From Rhodococcoides fascians A25f (GTDB lineage Bacteria; Actinomycetota; Actinomycetes; Mycobacteriales; Mycobacteriaceae), in NCBI RefSeq assembly GCF_000760935.2, contig NZ_CP049744.1, forward strand, positions 3,689,501 to 3,753,500: 64,000 nucleotides of DNA. The letters run 5' to 3'. Positions 44,714-57,608 of the stretch are shown one piece after another. A program made the position numbers and the translations under genes. The notes under the pieces were generated by a model. That model worked only from the letters and a program-made list of their open reading frames with translations, did no database searches and was not told the origin of the DNA. Positions within the stretch are counted from its first letter, which is position 1. Each line of letters begins with the position of its first letter.

Positions 44714-45853
44714 TCAGGCCCTGACGTTCAGGCCCACCTTCTGGAATTCCTTGAGATCGGAGTATCCCGACTTCGCCATCGACCGACGCAGTCCGCCGAC
44801 CAGGTTGATCGAGCCGTACGACTCGCGCGACGGTCCGTGCAGCACCTGATCGAGGCTCGGACGCTCCCCCGCCGACATCGGCAGCAACGCACCACGCGGC
44901 ATCGACGGATGCGCCGCCGCGGACGGCCAGTACCAGCCGCCACCGGGAGCTTCCGCGGCGACGGCCAACGGCGCTCCGAGAACCGCAGCGTCGGCTCCGC
45001 AGGCGATGGCCTTGGCCAACGCGCCGGAGGTGGTGATGTCGCCGTCGGCGATGACGTGCACGTACCGGCCGCCGGTCTCGTCCAGGTAGTCCCGACGCGC
45101 GGCTGCCGCGTCGGCGATCGCGGTGGCCATCGGAACACCGATGCCGAGCACCTCACCGGTGGTCGTGCCGCCTTCGACGGAGCCGTAGCCGACGATGACG
45201 CCTGCTGCACCCGTGCGCATCAGGTGCAGCGCAGTGCGGTGATCGCTGACGCCACCGGCGATCACGGGGACGTCCAGTTCGGCGATGAACGTCTTGAGGT
45301 TGAGCGGCTCTTCGTCGCCGTGCGCCACGTGCTCGGCGGAGATGATGGTGCCCTGGATGACCAGCAGATCGAGGCCGGCGGCGACCAGAGCGGGTGTCAA
45401 CGCACGTGCGTTCTGCGGACTCACCCGCACCGCCACGGTGACCCCGTAATCGCGGACCTGGCCGACGGCGGCCGACAGCAGATCGGGCTGCAGCGGCGCG
45501 GCGTGCAACTCCTGCAGAAATGCGATGGGCGCATCGGGATCGAGATCGGTCTCGGCGATATGGATCAGCTGATCCAGCTTGGCCTGTACGTCCGCGTGGC
45601 GGGCCCAGAGGCCCTCACCGTTGACGACTCCGAGTCCACCCTGGCGACCCAGCTCGATCGCGAACGCGGGCGAGACCAGGGCGTCGGTCGGATGGGCGAG
45701 CACCGGGATGTCGAAGCGGTACGCGTCGAGTTGCCACGCCGTCGACACCTCCTTCGACGACCGAGTACGACGGGACGGCACGATGTCCACGTCGTCCAGC
45801 TGGTAGGTGCGGCGGGCTTCTCTGCCCATGCCGATTTCAACGAGGTCGCGCAC
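44714..45853 (-). CDS. guaB3: GuaB3-family IMP dehydrogenase-like protein
   Basis: TIM-barrel protein of 379 aa of the GuaB3 family, without the CBS pair found in GuaB2. Motifs: RRTYQLDDVDIVPSRRTR, PVLAHPTDALVSPAFAIE, VIAGGVSDHRTALHLMRTGAAGVIVGYG and ARRDYLDETGGRYVHVIADG. The catalytic-loop Cys of IMP dehydrogenase (SxCTTR) is absent; the loop reads YGSVEGGTTTGEV. Actinobacteria carry it beside guaB2; activity of GuaB3 proteins has long been unclear, with GMP reductase activity reported for a cyanobacterial one. Start ATG 45853; the guaB2 stop lies 57 bp upstream, so the two form an operon. Confidence 0.93.
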   Translation of the reverse strand: MRDLVEIGMGREARRTYQLDDVDIVPSRRTRSSKEVSTAWQLDAYRFDIPVLAHPTDALVSPAFAIELGRQGGLGVVNGEGLWARHADVQAKLDQLIHIAETDLDPDAPIAFLQELHAAPLQPDLLSAAVGQVRDYGVTVAVRVSPQNARALTPALVAAGLDLLVIQGTIISAEHVAHGDEEPLNLKTFIAELDVPVIAGGVSDHRTALHLMRTGAAGVIVGYGSVEGGTTTGEVLGIGVPMATAIADAAAARRDYLDETGGRYVHVIADGDITTSGALAKAIACGADAAVLGAPLAVAAEAPGGGWYWPSAAAHPSMPRGALLPMSAGERPSLDQVLHGPSRESYGSINLVGGLRRSMAKSGYSDLKEFQKVGLNVRA

Positions 45854-45909
45854 GCGCGCACCTTTCTACTTCGAGAGCGAATCGAGTCGGCCGAGTGAGG
45901 CCGAAACGA

Positions 45910-47753
<1,844 letters not shown>

Positions 47754-48158
47754 GTGCGCGATCAACTGCCTCCCGGTTTACCCCCGGACCCCTTCGCCGG
47801 AGACCCAGCCGACCCGTCGGCCGCCCTCGACGCCATCGAGCCTGGCCAGCCCCTGGACCCTCAGGAGCGACTGGCCGTCGAGGAAGACCTGGCGGACCTT
47901 GCTGTCTACGAAGCACTGCTCGGCCATCGCGGCATCCGCGGTCTGGTCGTGTGCTGCGAGGACTGCCAGCAGGACCACTACCACGACTGGGACATGCTCC
48001 GCGCGAACCTGTTGCAGCTCTTGGTCGACGGCACCGTACGACCGCACGAGCCGGCCTACGACCCCGTTCCCGACGCGTACGTCACCTGGGACTACTGCCG
48101 CGGTTTCGCGGATGCATCGATGAACGACGCCCTGCACGGCGACGGTTTCGACAGCTGA
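47754..48158 (+). CDS. DUF5319 protein
   Basis: Small acidic protein of 134 aa. N-terminus RDQLPPGLPPDPFAGDPADP, a helical EERLAVEEDLADLAVYEALLGHRGIRGLVVCCEDCQQDHYHDWDML-type centre (written in part) with a Cys pair CCEDC and several His, and an end DYCRGFADASMNDALHG. It corresponds to Rv3412 of M. tuberculosis by position and the DUF5319 family. CxxC plus His residues suggest metal binding; no function is known. Start GTG 47754, directly before VRDQLPPG. Confidence 0.83.
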   Translation: MRDQLPPGLPPDPFAGDPADPSAALDAIEPGQPLDPQERLAVEEDLADLAVYEALLGHRGIRGLVVCCEDCQQDHYHDWDMLRANLLQLLVDGTVRPHEPAYDPVPDAYVTWDYCRGFADASMNDALHGDGFDS

Positions 48159-48180
48159 GTTACGGCCCGACCTCCGCAAG

Positions 48181-48221
48181 ACGAAGAAGCCCGACACGAT
48201 GATCGTGTCGGGCTTCTTCGT
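48181..48221. terminator. Strong bidirectional terminator between DUF5319 and rsdA
   Basis: ACGAAGAAGCCCGACACGAT (48181-48200) is the exact complement of the bases at 48202-48221, giving a near-20-bp stem with T-rich flanks on both sides. It separates the convergent DUF5319 and rsdA genes. Confidence 0.92.
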
Positions 48222-48255
48222 TGGCCGGGGACGGACGGTGCCGTCCGGTTTCCGC

Positions 48256-49269
48256 TCAGCTTCCGCCGGACGGAACCGACATACGGTCGCGGTTCTCGGA
48301 CGAACTGCCACCGGCGGTAGCCGTCGGTTGATTCGGGTCGAGAAGGACCGTCGGTGCGACGTCGGTCGTTGTCGGACTCGGACTCGTCGTGGTAGGCGGC
48401 ACCACGGGCGTCGATGTTGCCGGGCTCGGTGTGACCGGAACCGCGCTGGTGTCCGGAGTGATCGCATCCACCGGAGCCTGCGGGGCGACGGGGTCGGGGC
48501 TGGGTACGGGAGCAGGCACGGCCGGCGCGGGTGCCGGTGGTACCGGCGCGGGCAAGGTAAGTGCCTGCAACTCCTGAAGCAGACGCGCCAGCCACTGGTC
48601 CAGCTCGGCGCGCTGGGAATCGTCCAGCACAGCAGAGGTGCGGTTCGATGCACCGTCGAGCAGAGCCCGAGCGGCATCGGCATCACCCGACGACAGCAGG
48701 GTTTCGGCCTCCTGCAGCTTGGACGTGGTATCGATCTGCGCCACAGTCGAATCTGCTTGCTCGGAGAAGACGACGGACTTGACGCTCCACAGCGGATCGT
48801 CCGGCGTCGAGTTGTAGGAGATGACCACAAGGCCACCCATCACCACGGCGATCGCTGCGGCGGCACCGGCGATGGGACGCAGTAAACGCATCCGTCCACC
48901 ACGATTCGCCGAGCTCCTCCGCGCCATGTCGGCGGCGAGCTTCTCGCGTTCCACCGAGGCCACGACCACGTCGAGGGAGGGGCCGGCGGGCATCGCCGGC
49001 GACACCACGTCTGCTCGCCAGTTGGCGAGTAGAAGGGCGAGTTGATACTCGTCTGCGTCATCGGTAGCAATCGGTCCGTCACCACTGATCGCGTCGATGA
49101 ACGCATCGTCACGACGTACGGCGACGAGGTCCACGGGACCACCGTCTGCACCGATGTCGGCATAGGGATCGTTCTGCTTCGGTCCAGTGGGGTTCACGTG
49201 CTCACCGATTCGCGAGATTCCGCGACGCGGGGTCTCACCGGAGCCACCGTGACCAATGTCCCTAGCCAT
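48256..49269 (-). CDS. rsdA: Anti-sigma-D factor RsdA
   Basis: Single-pass membrane anti-sigma factor of 337 aa. The cytoplasmic sigma-binding part (about 40-110) contains PVDLVAVRRDDAFIDAISG and DEYQLALLLANWRADVVSP; a membrane helix lies at about 129-150 (RPIAGAAAAIAVVMGGLVVI). The outer part has a helical segment (about 165-240) and a Pro/Thr/Ser-rich C-terminal tail. It holds SigD inactive until regulated proteolysis, as shown for mycobacterial RsdA, which is degraded by ClpXP. The ATG at 49269 overlaps the sigD end by 8 bp. Confidence 0.9.
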   Translation of the reverse strand: MARDIGHGGSGETPRRGISRIGEHVNPTGPKQNDPYADIGADGGPVDLVAVRRDDAFIDAISGDGPIATDDADEYQLALLLANWRADVVSPAMPAGPSLDVVVASVEREKLAADMARRSSANRGGRMRLLRPIAGAAAAIAVVMGGLVVISYNSTPDDPLWSVKSVVFSEQADSTVAQIDTTSKLQEAETLLSSGDADAARALLDGASNRTSAVLDDSQRAELDQWLARLLQELQALTLPAPVPPAPAPAVPAPVPSPDPVAPQAPVDAITPDTSAVPVTPSPATSTPVVPPTTTSPSPTTTDVAPTVLLDPNQPTATAGGSSSENRDRMSVPSGGS

Positions 49270-49840
49270 ACATTTCACCTGCTCTCACAACTTCGTTCTT
49301 CAGTTTTGCGATAGCTCGGTGCTGAGCCACGCGGATAGCGCCTGCAGTGCTGCCGACTGCCGCAGCTGTTTCCTCGGCCGACAATCCGACGATGAGTCGG
49401 AGCACCAGAATTTCTCGGTGCTTGGCGGGCAAGGTGTCCAGCAGTGCAGTCATCTGACGACTCGACTCGGATTCGAGAGCACGTTGCTCCGGTCCGTGTT
49501 CCATCGACACGACATCTGGTACTTCGGCGGCCGGGTCCGATTTGTTACGCGAGGCGCTGCGATGGGCATCGGCGACCTTGTGAGCCGCGATGCCGTACAC
49601 GAATGCCATGAACGGACGACCTTGGTCCTGGTAACGCGGCAAGGCGGTCATGACTGCCAAACAGACCTCCTGCGCCACATCGTCGGCCGATAGCTGACCG
49701 CGCTCAGCCGATCCGACTCGTGCCCGGCAGTACCGGACGACAAGTGGTCGGATGAACTCCAAGACCCGGGACAGAGCCAGTCGATCGCCTTGCGCTGCGG
49801 CAACGACGAAAGAGTCCAACTCCTCACCCGCTGTGTTCAT
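49262..49840 (-). CDS. sigD: ECF RNA polymerase sigma factor SigD
   Basis: ECF sigma factor of 192 aa. Region 2 (about 28-95): LEFIRPLVVRYCRARVGS, SADDVAQEVCLAVMTALPRYQDQGRPFMAFVYGIAAHKVAD. Region 4 (about 135-185): LLDTLPAKHREILVLRLIVGLSAEETAAAVGSTAGAIRVAQHRAIAKLK. Start ATG 49840 (MNTAGEELDSFVVAAAQGD), trimming an unlikely upstream extension. Cotranscribed with rsdA. SigD in mycobacteria controls stationary-phase and lipid/cell-wall genes. Confidence 0.95.
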   Translation of the reverse strand: MNTAGEELDSFVVAAAQGDRLALSRVLEFIRPLVVRYCRARVGSAERGQLSADDVAQEVCLAVMTALPRYQDQGRPFMAFVYGIAAHKVADAHRSASRNKSDPAAEVPDVVSMEHGPEQRALESESSRQMTALLDTLPAKHREILVLRLIVGLSAEETAAAVGSTAGAIRVAQHRAIAKLKNEVVRAGEMYG

Positions 49841-49976
49841 CGTCGACAATTTTCCCCGCGTTACAGGTACGCACCCGCCTGGGAGCGCTTCCACGTGGTG
49901 GTGGAACGTGACCAAGGATAGCGACACCACCCCGAACCAACCGAACCACTCGGTCCGTCTTCGACCGCGGTCCTGG

Positions 49977-50804
49977 TCAGTCGATCGACGAACCACTCCG
50001 GCGATCGATCGCCGAAGCGAGATCGGCAGAGGTCATCATCCCTGCGTCGGCGATTCCGGTTCCTTCGCAGAGCATCGTCGCGGCCCAGCGCAGGGGCAGC
50101 AGGCCGTGCATCGCCGCAGCGCTGGCCACCTGGACCGCCGAATCATGTGCGCGGGTGCTCTGCCCTGCGCAACTCAGTGCGGCCGCCAAGACCAGGTCCG
50201 TCTTGATGCTGTGGCGTAACGAATCGGCATCGTTGGCGAGAGCCAGTGCGGATTCGGCGTGTCGGACGGCCGTCGGGCCGTCGCCGCGCACCATCGCCAG
50301 TTCGGCCGACACCCACGCAGCTCGCAGAGCCGGACGCCACAGCCGATCGCCGTTCGGCCCCTGCCGGTGTTCCTCGCTGCGCTCGAGCAGGATCTGCGCC
50401 AACTCGAACCGCCCCGTGCCGAGCGCATCGGCGGCGAGGCCGATCAACGCATCGCTGCGGGCTTCGACGGTGTCCCTCGATCGCGGAGGTCCCACGAGAC
50501 CGACGAGAAACACCGCTCTGCCGTCGAAGCGGCGCGCCCGATCGTGCCTACCCAGTTGACGCAGCCATGACGCTCTGGTCGACGCGTGCAGCGACTCGAG
50601 TTCCAGGCTGTCCGGTCTGTACCGCCGCAGCTCGACGTCCGCCGCGCCGTATCGACCTTGCCCGGCCAACGCCACGCTGCGGTACCAGCTCTCGCGGGGA
50701 CCGGTCGCCGCAGGGAGTGGAAATCGGCCGGGGTCCGGACCGAAAGCGACGTCGAGGAGGTCGGAGGGCGTCACGGCTGACCGCGAGATCTGCTCTGGTG
50801 GCAC
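49977..50804 (-). CDS. Conserved Rv3415c-like protein (helical repeat)
   Basis: Protein of 275 aa, about the same length as M. tuberculosis Rv3415c and in the same place, upstream of sigD and beside whiB3. It is alpha-helical with TPR-like character (WYRSVALAGQGRYGAADVELRRYRPDSLELESLHASTRASWLRQLGRHDRARRF is a tandem of such helices) and no catalytic motif. Start GTG 50804 (VPPEQISRSAVTPSDLLD); a long upstream extension of the frame is not coding. Function unknown. 136 bp separate it from sigD. Confidence 0.8.
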   Translation of the reverse strand: MPPEQISRSAVTPSDLLDVAFGPDPGRFPLPAATGPRESWYRSVALAGQGRYGAADVELRRYRPDSLELESLHASTRASWLRQLGRHDRARRFDGRAVFLVGLVGPPRSRDTVEARSDALIGLAADALGTGRFELAQILLERSEEHRQGPNGDRLWRPALRAAWVSAELAMVRGDGPTAVRHAESALALANDADSLRHSIKTDLVLAAALSCAGQSTRAHDSAVQVASAAAMHGLLPLRWAATMLCEGTGIADAGMMTSADLASAIDRRSGSSID

Positions 50805-51472
50805 GACGCAAGGGTAGGGCCTTTGTGCTGCGCCGAGAACCACTCGGTGTGGCGAGAATTCGTACTCGATCTCAGCACCGGATGCGGGCTCTTCATTCCG
50901 TGCACGAATTGCAGTTTTCAAGGAATTAACAATGTAAATAAGACCGTTCAGGAAACGGCAATCTGAACGCTGTGTAGCGAATAGGTTAAGCGCCGCACCG
51001 AAACGGTGAACCGTGCCGAGAAACCTCGGCGGTCGTTGCCCGAAGGCTCGGCCCTGAACATGCAGTTCCAGAGGCCGACACCGCACGCCGAGTGCAGTGC
51101 AGTTCCGACCGAGCCGACCAGCTTGCACCGAACGAACCCCTGGAGCCTTCACAGGACCCTGAACAGCGAGAACATGGACGAACGCCAGGAGAATCGACCG
51201 CACGACGCCGCAGTTTCGGCCATTGATTCCCAGCGTCGACGGGACGGATGCCGAGCCGTGCTCTCCCTATCGTCTCCCGTGTTCGCGGATTCTTCAACAG
51301 GAGCGACACGCACGCGGTGAGGTCCAAGTAAATATCGCCCGTGTTAATTCTTGGCACCATAACTATGCATTTGCCCACGACGAAGAACTATTGACTGGAT
51401 TTCGTCGACCCACATAACGTTGTCGGCATTCGGATCACGAATCCGAGAAGCCACACCACCCTAGGAGTTTTC
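50805..51472. other. 668-bp intergenic region upstream of whiB3
   Basis: Divergent region between the Rv3415c-like gene and whiB3 with relatively low GC in parts and no convincing gene. A promoter-like pair TTGACT (51391-51396) and TAACGT (51415-51420) with an 18-bp spacer lies 53 bp before whiB3, and a short inverted repeat TCGGAT-N5-ATCCGA at 51430-51446. The whiB3 genes of mycobacteria also have long upstream regions. Confidence 0.5.
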
Positions 51473-51766
51473 ATGCCGCAGCCGAATCACCTCCCTGGGC
51501 CGAACGCCGACATTTGGGATTGGCAGATGCACGGCCTGTGCCGTGGGGTCGACTCGTCCATGTTCTTCCACCCGGACGGCGAGCGAGGCCGCGCACGAGC
51601 ACAGCGCGAGATGCGCGCCAAGGAAATGTGCCGCAGCTGCCCCGTTCTCGCGCAGTGCCGCACACACGCTCTCAACGTCAGTGAGCCGTACGGCATCTGG
51701 GGCGGAATGTCCGAAACCGAGCGAGAACTGCACGCCCGGCACAACCGTCGCCGTATCGCGGTCTAG
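51473..51766 (+). CDS. whiB3: WhiB-family [4Fe-4S] redox regulator WhiB3
   Basis: Wbl protein of 97 aa. Four cluster-binding Cys are present (Cys23, Cys53, Cys56, Cys62: C-x29-C-x2-C-x5-C), followed by the GIWGG turn (74-78) and a basic DNA-binding tail (HARHNRRRIAV). In mycobacteria WhiB3 senses redox/NO through its Fe-S cluster, binds SigA and controls lipid synthesis. Position next to Rv3415c-like and groEL1 supports the WhiB3 name. Start ATG 51473 with AGGAG 5 nt upstream. Confidence 0.92.
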   Translation: MPQPNHLPGPNADIWDWQMHGLCRGVDSSMFFHPDGERGRARAQREMRAKEMCRSCPVLAQCRTHALNVSEPYGIWGGMSETERELHARHNRRRIAV

Positions 51767-51792
51767 TCGACGCGACACTCACGCACACATGC

Positions 51793-51827
51793 CGAAGCCC
51801 CCAACCCGATACGGGTTGGGGGCTTCG
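51793..51827. terminator. Bidirectional terminator between whiB3 and groEL
   Basis: CGAAGCCCCCAACCCG (51793-51808) pairs perfectly with 51812-51827 around a 3-nt loop, lying between the convergent whiB3 and groEL genes. T-rich flanks are short. Confidence 0.9.
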
Positions 51828-51845
51828 TCGTAGTTCTACCGAACG

Positions 51846-53468
<1,623 letters not shown>

Positions 53469-53552
53469 TTACTCCTTCGAGTAAAGAAACTCGATCGCAC
53501 ACCGCCCCGGCACCGACACGAGATCGGCTTCCGGGGCGGGATGCGTTGTGGC

Positions 53553-53852
53553 CTACTTGGCGATGACTGCCAGCACGTCGCGTGCCGACAGAATCAGGTA
53601 CTCCTCGCCGGCGTACTTGATCTCGGTGCCGCCGTACTTGCTGTAGATGACGGTGTCACCTTCTTTGACGTCGACCGGAATGCGATTGCCCTTTTCGGTG
53701 ACACGGCCTTCGCCAACGGCGACGACGGTGCCTTCCTGAGGCTTCTCCTTGGCTGTGTCGGGGATGACCAGACCGGAGGCGGTCGTCGTCTCGGCCTCGT
53801 TGGCCTGGACGAGGATCTTGTCCTCGAGCGGCTTGATTTTCACGCTCGCCAC
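53553..53852 (-). CDS. groES: Co-chaperonin GroES
   Basis: Heptameric lid of GroEL, 99 aa. Motifs: [18 protein letters not shown], the mobile loop [29 protein letters not shown], and [34 protein letters not shown] (as segments). Start ATG 53852. Transcribed from the CIRCE-containing region, 142 bp downstream of the element. Confidence 0.98.
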   Translation of the reverse strand: MASVKIKPLEDKILVQANEAETTTASGLVIPDTAKEKPQEGTVVAVGEGRVTEKGNRIPVDVKEGDTVIYSKYGGTEIKYAGEEYLILSARDVLAVIAK

Positions 53853-53994
53853 GTTGAGCCCTCCAAAAGTTATGGGGTACGCGTCCGGGGTCGGATCCCC
53901 GGACAGCTGTGTGTAAGTACTTCTCGTGCGGTCCTGATAAACAGCTCGAACTCGTTCCCGTCGTCGCGGGTGCCGGGACTTCGCTCGATGCCAA

Positions 53995-54021
53995 CTAGCA
54001 CTCTATACACGAGAGTGCCAG
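53995..54021. promoter_or_regulatory. CIRCE element (HrcA operator) of groES-groEL1
   Basis: CTAGCACTC - nine bases - GAGTGCCAG matches CIRCE (TTAGCACTC-N9-GAGTGCTAA) in its core of both arms. It lies upstream of groES in the region shared with the Hsp70-like gene. HrcA repression, relieved on heat shock, is the known role. A further GCACTC lies at 54020-54025. Confidence 0.9.
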
Positions 54022-54382
54022 CACTCAAGGGCTGGGTTCGCCAGATTCGAGTCGGTGCGGGCCCGGACGGTTGTCCGCTACCGACGACGCACAGCTTCTC
54101 GGACCCCATCAGTCGCAAATCGCAGCAAATCAGGCCCCGAAACGCCGATGCCGCTACCGATTTCCGTGTTTTTCCGGCTGCGCCCTCGTCCATTGAAAAG
54201 CCTGGTGAACCACGCCGAAAAGCTTCCCGATAACCGACCGCACGGAATATAACGCTCGCATAAACACCGGAAGTAACGTTACGATAACGGGGCTGTCCGA
54301 ACGATAACGATCGACAGCTGTGTCGCGACATGAGGCACAAGGCAGTCGAACCGGACAGGCAAACAGGGGCGGGAGGTGCACC

Positions 54383-56101
54383 ATGCGGGTAGGAGTGGGA
54401 GTGTCCACCGGATCCGAGGTCGTGTGCGCAGCCCTCGTCACAGTCGACTTCGACGGCAGTAGCACGGTCGAGTATCGGACGGTATCGGCCGATCGCCAGG
54501 CGAACACCGATATGGGCGAGCTCGTCACCTCTGCGATCGAGCTCATGGCATCGATGGTTCCCGGACATCGATCACCCGACGCCATCGCCGTCACCTACCG
54601 CACCCAAGAGCACGCCGCGGCAATTCGCGGCGCATTGGCGCACACCACCCGCGACGTTCGGCTCGTGCCCGAATCCGCGGCGGCAATTGCGCACCTGGCG
54701 ACCACCGGCCTGATCGACGGCTACGACACGATCGCTCTGGTCGATCTCGGCGCGTCGGGCCTGTCGGTCACCGTCACCGACCGAACGGCTGGAACGGTAT
54801 CGGCGCACGGCCGGTCGGACGTCGTCAGCGGCAACGCACTTGACGCTCTCGTCAAGAATCTCGTCCAGGACATGACCCGTGACAACCTGCGCGACGACAT
54901 TCGCGACGACCGCGGAATTGGATCGGCACGGTACCGATCGATCAAGGAACAGCTCTCCTGCGATGACGAAGTCCGGATCGAGCGCTACAGCGGGGTACCG
55001 CTGACCGTCGGCCGAAGTGAATTCGAGACCGCTGCATCGCCGCTCCTGCGCGAAGCAGCCCTGTTCGTCCGCAGAGTGTTCGACGAGAGCACCCACGAAC
55101 CCGAGGCCATCGTGCTCATCGGCGGCGGTGCCCACATCCCGCTGCTGGCCTCGTCCATCACCGACATGTTCCATGCCCGCGTCATTCGCCTCCCCGAGCC
55201 CGACGCCGTACTCGCCGTGGGGGCGGCCGCGGTCGCCGCATCGGTGACCGACACCGACTACCCACTGGTTTCGGCTGCACGCCGAACCGCGGGCCGGATG
55301 AGTCGCTACTCGGGAGCGATAGCTGCCGCCGTCGTCGCGGGCGGATTGGTGCTCGCCTACGGCCTACAGACGATGACCCCGGCAGACGACCCGAGCGTGT
55401 CCCCTGCCGGCAGCGCGACGAACCCCGTCGCCGGCTCCGGCGACTCGGGACGACCCGTGGCCGAGGGTTACTCGCCCGGTGACACGTCGACCTCCGCCCG
55501 CAGCTCGGGAGACCCCGTCGGACCCGCAGCAACCACGGTGGAGTCGACGGATTCGTCGTCCGGACTCACCACGTCCACGGCACCGACCACCACGCCGACG
55601 CTGCGACCTGCTCCCGACCTCCCGCGCATCGAATGGCCGGTCGGTCCGCCGCCGGAGTCGTCGTCACCCGGAGCAGGCACCGGTGTCACCGTCGTGCCGC
55701 CGACACCGGTCACCCCCGAGCCCACGACGCCCGCACCGACCACCACTGCACCTGTCGAGCCCACCGACCCCGACGCGGGCGAGACCCCCGGTACGACAAC
55801 GCCGTCCGGCCCCACCGAGCTCAGCCCCGGATCGACACCGCAACCCTCGGCCGAGGCCGTGCCACAGAGCGGTGTGGAACCCAGCCGTGTGGAATCCAGC
55901 GGTGTGGAACCGACCGAATCGATCGCGGTTCCGACGACGGTCGTCCGCGGCTCCGATCCCACTCCCGAACTGACGCCTCCGCCCACCGTGTGGTCGCCAC
56001 CGCCTGCGGTGTCCGGCCAGAGCGTCGAACCCCGCACATCACAGGAGTCGGCTGCTCCGCGAACCTCCGAGCCCGTTCCGGACGTTCAGCCGGGTACCTG
56101 A
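54383..56101 (+). CDS. Membrane-anchored Hsp70-like protein with Pro/Thr-rich tail
   Basis: Protein of 572 aa. Residues 1-290 form an actin/Hsp70-type fold: [12 protein letters not shown] (121-132) as phosphate loop 2 and [12 protein letters not shown] (244-255) as the adenosine motif, while the first phosphate loop is degraded ([11 protein letters not shown]). A single membrane helix at about 310-328 is followed by a roughly 240-residue extracytoplasmic tail rich in Pro, Thr and Ser with short repeats ([12 protein letters not shown]). There is no substrate-binding domain. Start ATG 54383 with GGGAGG. Divergent from groES with the CIRCE between, and its end overlaps tsaD by 16 bp. Role unknown; possibly an envelope-linked nucleotide-dependent scaffold. 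Confidence 0.83.
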   Translation: MRVGVGVSTGSEVVCAALVTVDFDGSSTVEYRTVSADRQANTDMGELVTSAIELMASMVPGHRSPDAIAVTYRTQEHAAAIRGALAHTTRDVRLVPESAAAIAHLATTGLIDGYDTIALVDLGASGLSVTVTDRTAGTVSAHGRSDVVSGNALDALVKNLVQDMTRDNLRDDIRDDRGIGSARYRSIKEQLSCDDEVRIERYSGVPLTVGRSEFETAASPLLREAALFVRRVFDESTHEPEAIVLIGGGAHIPLLASSITDMFHARVIRLPEPDAVLAVGAAAVAASVTDTDYPLVSAARRTAGRMSRYSGAIAAAVVAGGLVLAYGLQTMTPADDPSVSPAGSATNPVAGSGDSGRPVAEGYSPGDTSTSARSSGDPVGPAATTVESTDSSSGLTTSTAPTTTPTLRPAPDLPRIEWPVGPPPESSSPGAGTGVTVVPPTPVTPEPTTPAPTTTAPVEPTDPDAGETPGTTTPSGPTELSPGSTPQPSAEAVPQSGVEPSRVESSGVEPTESIAVPTTVVRGSDPTPELTPPPTVWSPPPAVSGQSVEPRTSQESAAPRTSEPVPDVQPGT

Positions 56102-57120
56102 CTGGTCGCAACCGATAGACCGGGATCGGTCACTGCGGTGAGTGCAGACGGCGCAGCGCCGCCGGCGACGAGATGTGCACCCAGGGCCGCAATCATGACA
56201 CCGTTGTCGGTGCACAGCCGCGGCTTCGGTATTCGCAGTGTCAAACCCTGCTCGGCACAACGACTTTCGATCAACGACCGGATACGCGAGTTGGCCGTGG
56301 CACCCCCGCCGAGGACGATCGTGTCGACATCGACGTCGGTTGCCGCACGAACCGCCTTCATCGTCAACACATCGGCGACGGACTCCTGAAACGATGCGGC
56401 GATGTCAGCTACCGGAACAGGATCGCCGGCGCGTTGCCTGGCCTCGACGAATCGAGCGACCGCGGTCTTGACTCCCGAGAACGAGAAGTCGTACCGGGCA
56501 TCGCGAGGGCCGGTCATTCCCCGGGGAAACGCGATCGCGGACGGATCACCCTCGCGCGCAGCAGCATCGAGAGCAGGCCCGCCCGGGTAGCCCAATCCGA
56601 GTAGTCGCGCGACCTTGTCGAAGGCCTCTCCGGCGGCGTCGTCGACCGTCGTTCCGAGTTCGGCGATCGGCCGAGACAGATCGTCGACGTGCAGCAGATG
56701 AGTGTGCCCACCGGAGACCAGCAGCGCAACACACGACGGCATCGGACCGTGTTCGAGCGTGTCGACCGCGACGTGTCCACCGAGGTGGTTCACCGCATAG
56801 AAGGGCACGCCCCACGCTGCGGCGTACGCCTTGGCGGCAGCGACCCCGACCAACAGCGCCCCGGCCAATCCCGGCCCGATCGTCACCGCGACGGCGTCGG
56901 GACGATCGATGTCGGCCGCTGCCAGAGCTCGCCGCATGGTCGGCACGATGGCTTCGAGGTGTGCCCGGGACGCCACCTCGGGCACCACTCCGCCGTAACG
57001 GGCGTGCTCGTCGACGCTCGATGCCACCTCGTCCGCCAGCAGCTCGCACTGTCCGGCGTTCCACCGGACGATCCCGACTCCCGTTTCGTCGCAAGAACTT
57101 TCGATACCCATGACGATCAT
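56086..57120 (-). CDS. tsaD: tRNA N6-threonylcarbamoyladenosine transferase
   Basis: TsaD/Kae1/Gcp protein of 344 aa, transfers the threonylcarbamoyl group to A37 of ANN-decoding tRNAs with TsaB and TsaE. Motifs: [13 protein letters not shown], metal-binding [11 protein letters not shown] (two His), [11 protein letters not shown], and [17 protein letters not shown]. Start 57120; its 4-bp overlap with rimI (57117) shows a coupled tsaB-rimI-tsaD operon. The same operon precedes groES in M. tuberculosis (gcp). Confidence 0.97.
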   Translation of the reverse strand: MIVMGIESSCDETGVGIVRWNAGQCELLADEVASSVDEHARYGGVVPEVASRAHLEAIVPTMRRALAAADIDRPDAVAVTIGPGLAGALLVGVAAAKAYAAAWGVPFYAVNHLGGHVAVDTLEHGPMPSCVALLVSGGHTHLLHVDDLSRPIAELGTTVDDAAGEAFDKVARLLGLGYPGGPALDAAAREGDPSAIAFPRGMTGPRDARYDFSFSGVKTAVARFVEARQRAGDPVPVADIAASFQESVADVLTMKAVRAATDVDVDTIVLGGGATANSRIRSLIESRCAEQGLTLRIPKPRLCTDNGVMIAALGAHLVAGGAAPSALTAVTDPGLSVATSQVPG

Positions 57121-57608
57121 CGGGCTGATCCTTCGGTTCGTTCCGGCCGACGCATGGTGAAGGCGTCGGCTCCGCTCGGCTGGTAGTACTTGGCCCTGGT
57201 ACCCACGATCTCGAACCCCTCGCGTCGGTACAACTCGATGGCAGGCTCGTTGTCGGTGCGGACCTCGAGAAAGACCGGTCCACCGTGCTCGTCGGCCGCT
57301 CGAAGCAATTCGCCGAGCAGTCGTCCGCCGATCCCTCTGCGGTGATGAGCAGGATCGACGCCGATGGTGTGCACCTCGGACTCACCGACCACGAACGCAC
57401 CGCGGCTCGGTTGCCCCAGGAGGGCGATGCCTGCGTAGCCGACCACCTCGCTGCCCTCGCGCGCCGTGAAGTAATGATTGTGGGGCGCAGCCAGTTCCGC
57501 GACGAATGCATCCTCGGACCACGGGTCGTCGCCCTCGAAGAGGACGGTCTCGAGGTACGCGCACCGAGGAGCGTCCTGCACGGTCATGGGCTCGATCGAT
57601 ACCGTCAT
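57117..57608 (-). CDS. rimI: Ribosomal protein S18-alanine N-acetyltransferase
   Basis: GNAT acetyltransferase of 163 aa: [22 protein letters not shown] start, [10 protein letters not shown], the acetyl-CoA loop [50 protein letters not shown]. Acetylates the N-terminal Ala of S18 and perhaps other N-termini. It sits between tsaB and tsaD as in many actinobacteria, with 4-bp overlaps on both sides. Confidence 0.95.
   Translation of the reverse strand: MTVSIEPMTVQDAPRCAYLETVLFEGDDPWSEDAFVAELAAPHNHYFTAREGSEVVGYAGIALLGQPSRGAFVVGESEVHTIGVDPAHHRRGIGGRLLGELLRAADEHGGPVFLEVRTDNEPAIELYRREGFEIVGTRAKYYQPSGADAFTMRRPERTEGSAR

Noticed and set aside
51006..51320. 104-codon plus-strand frame upstream of whiB3
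   Set aside because: No motif, no ribosome site, and likely part of the whiB3 upstream region.
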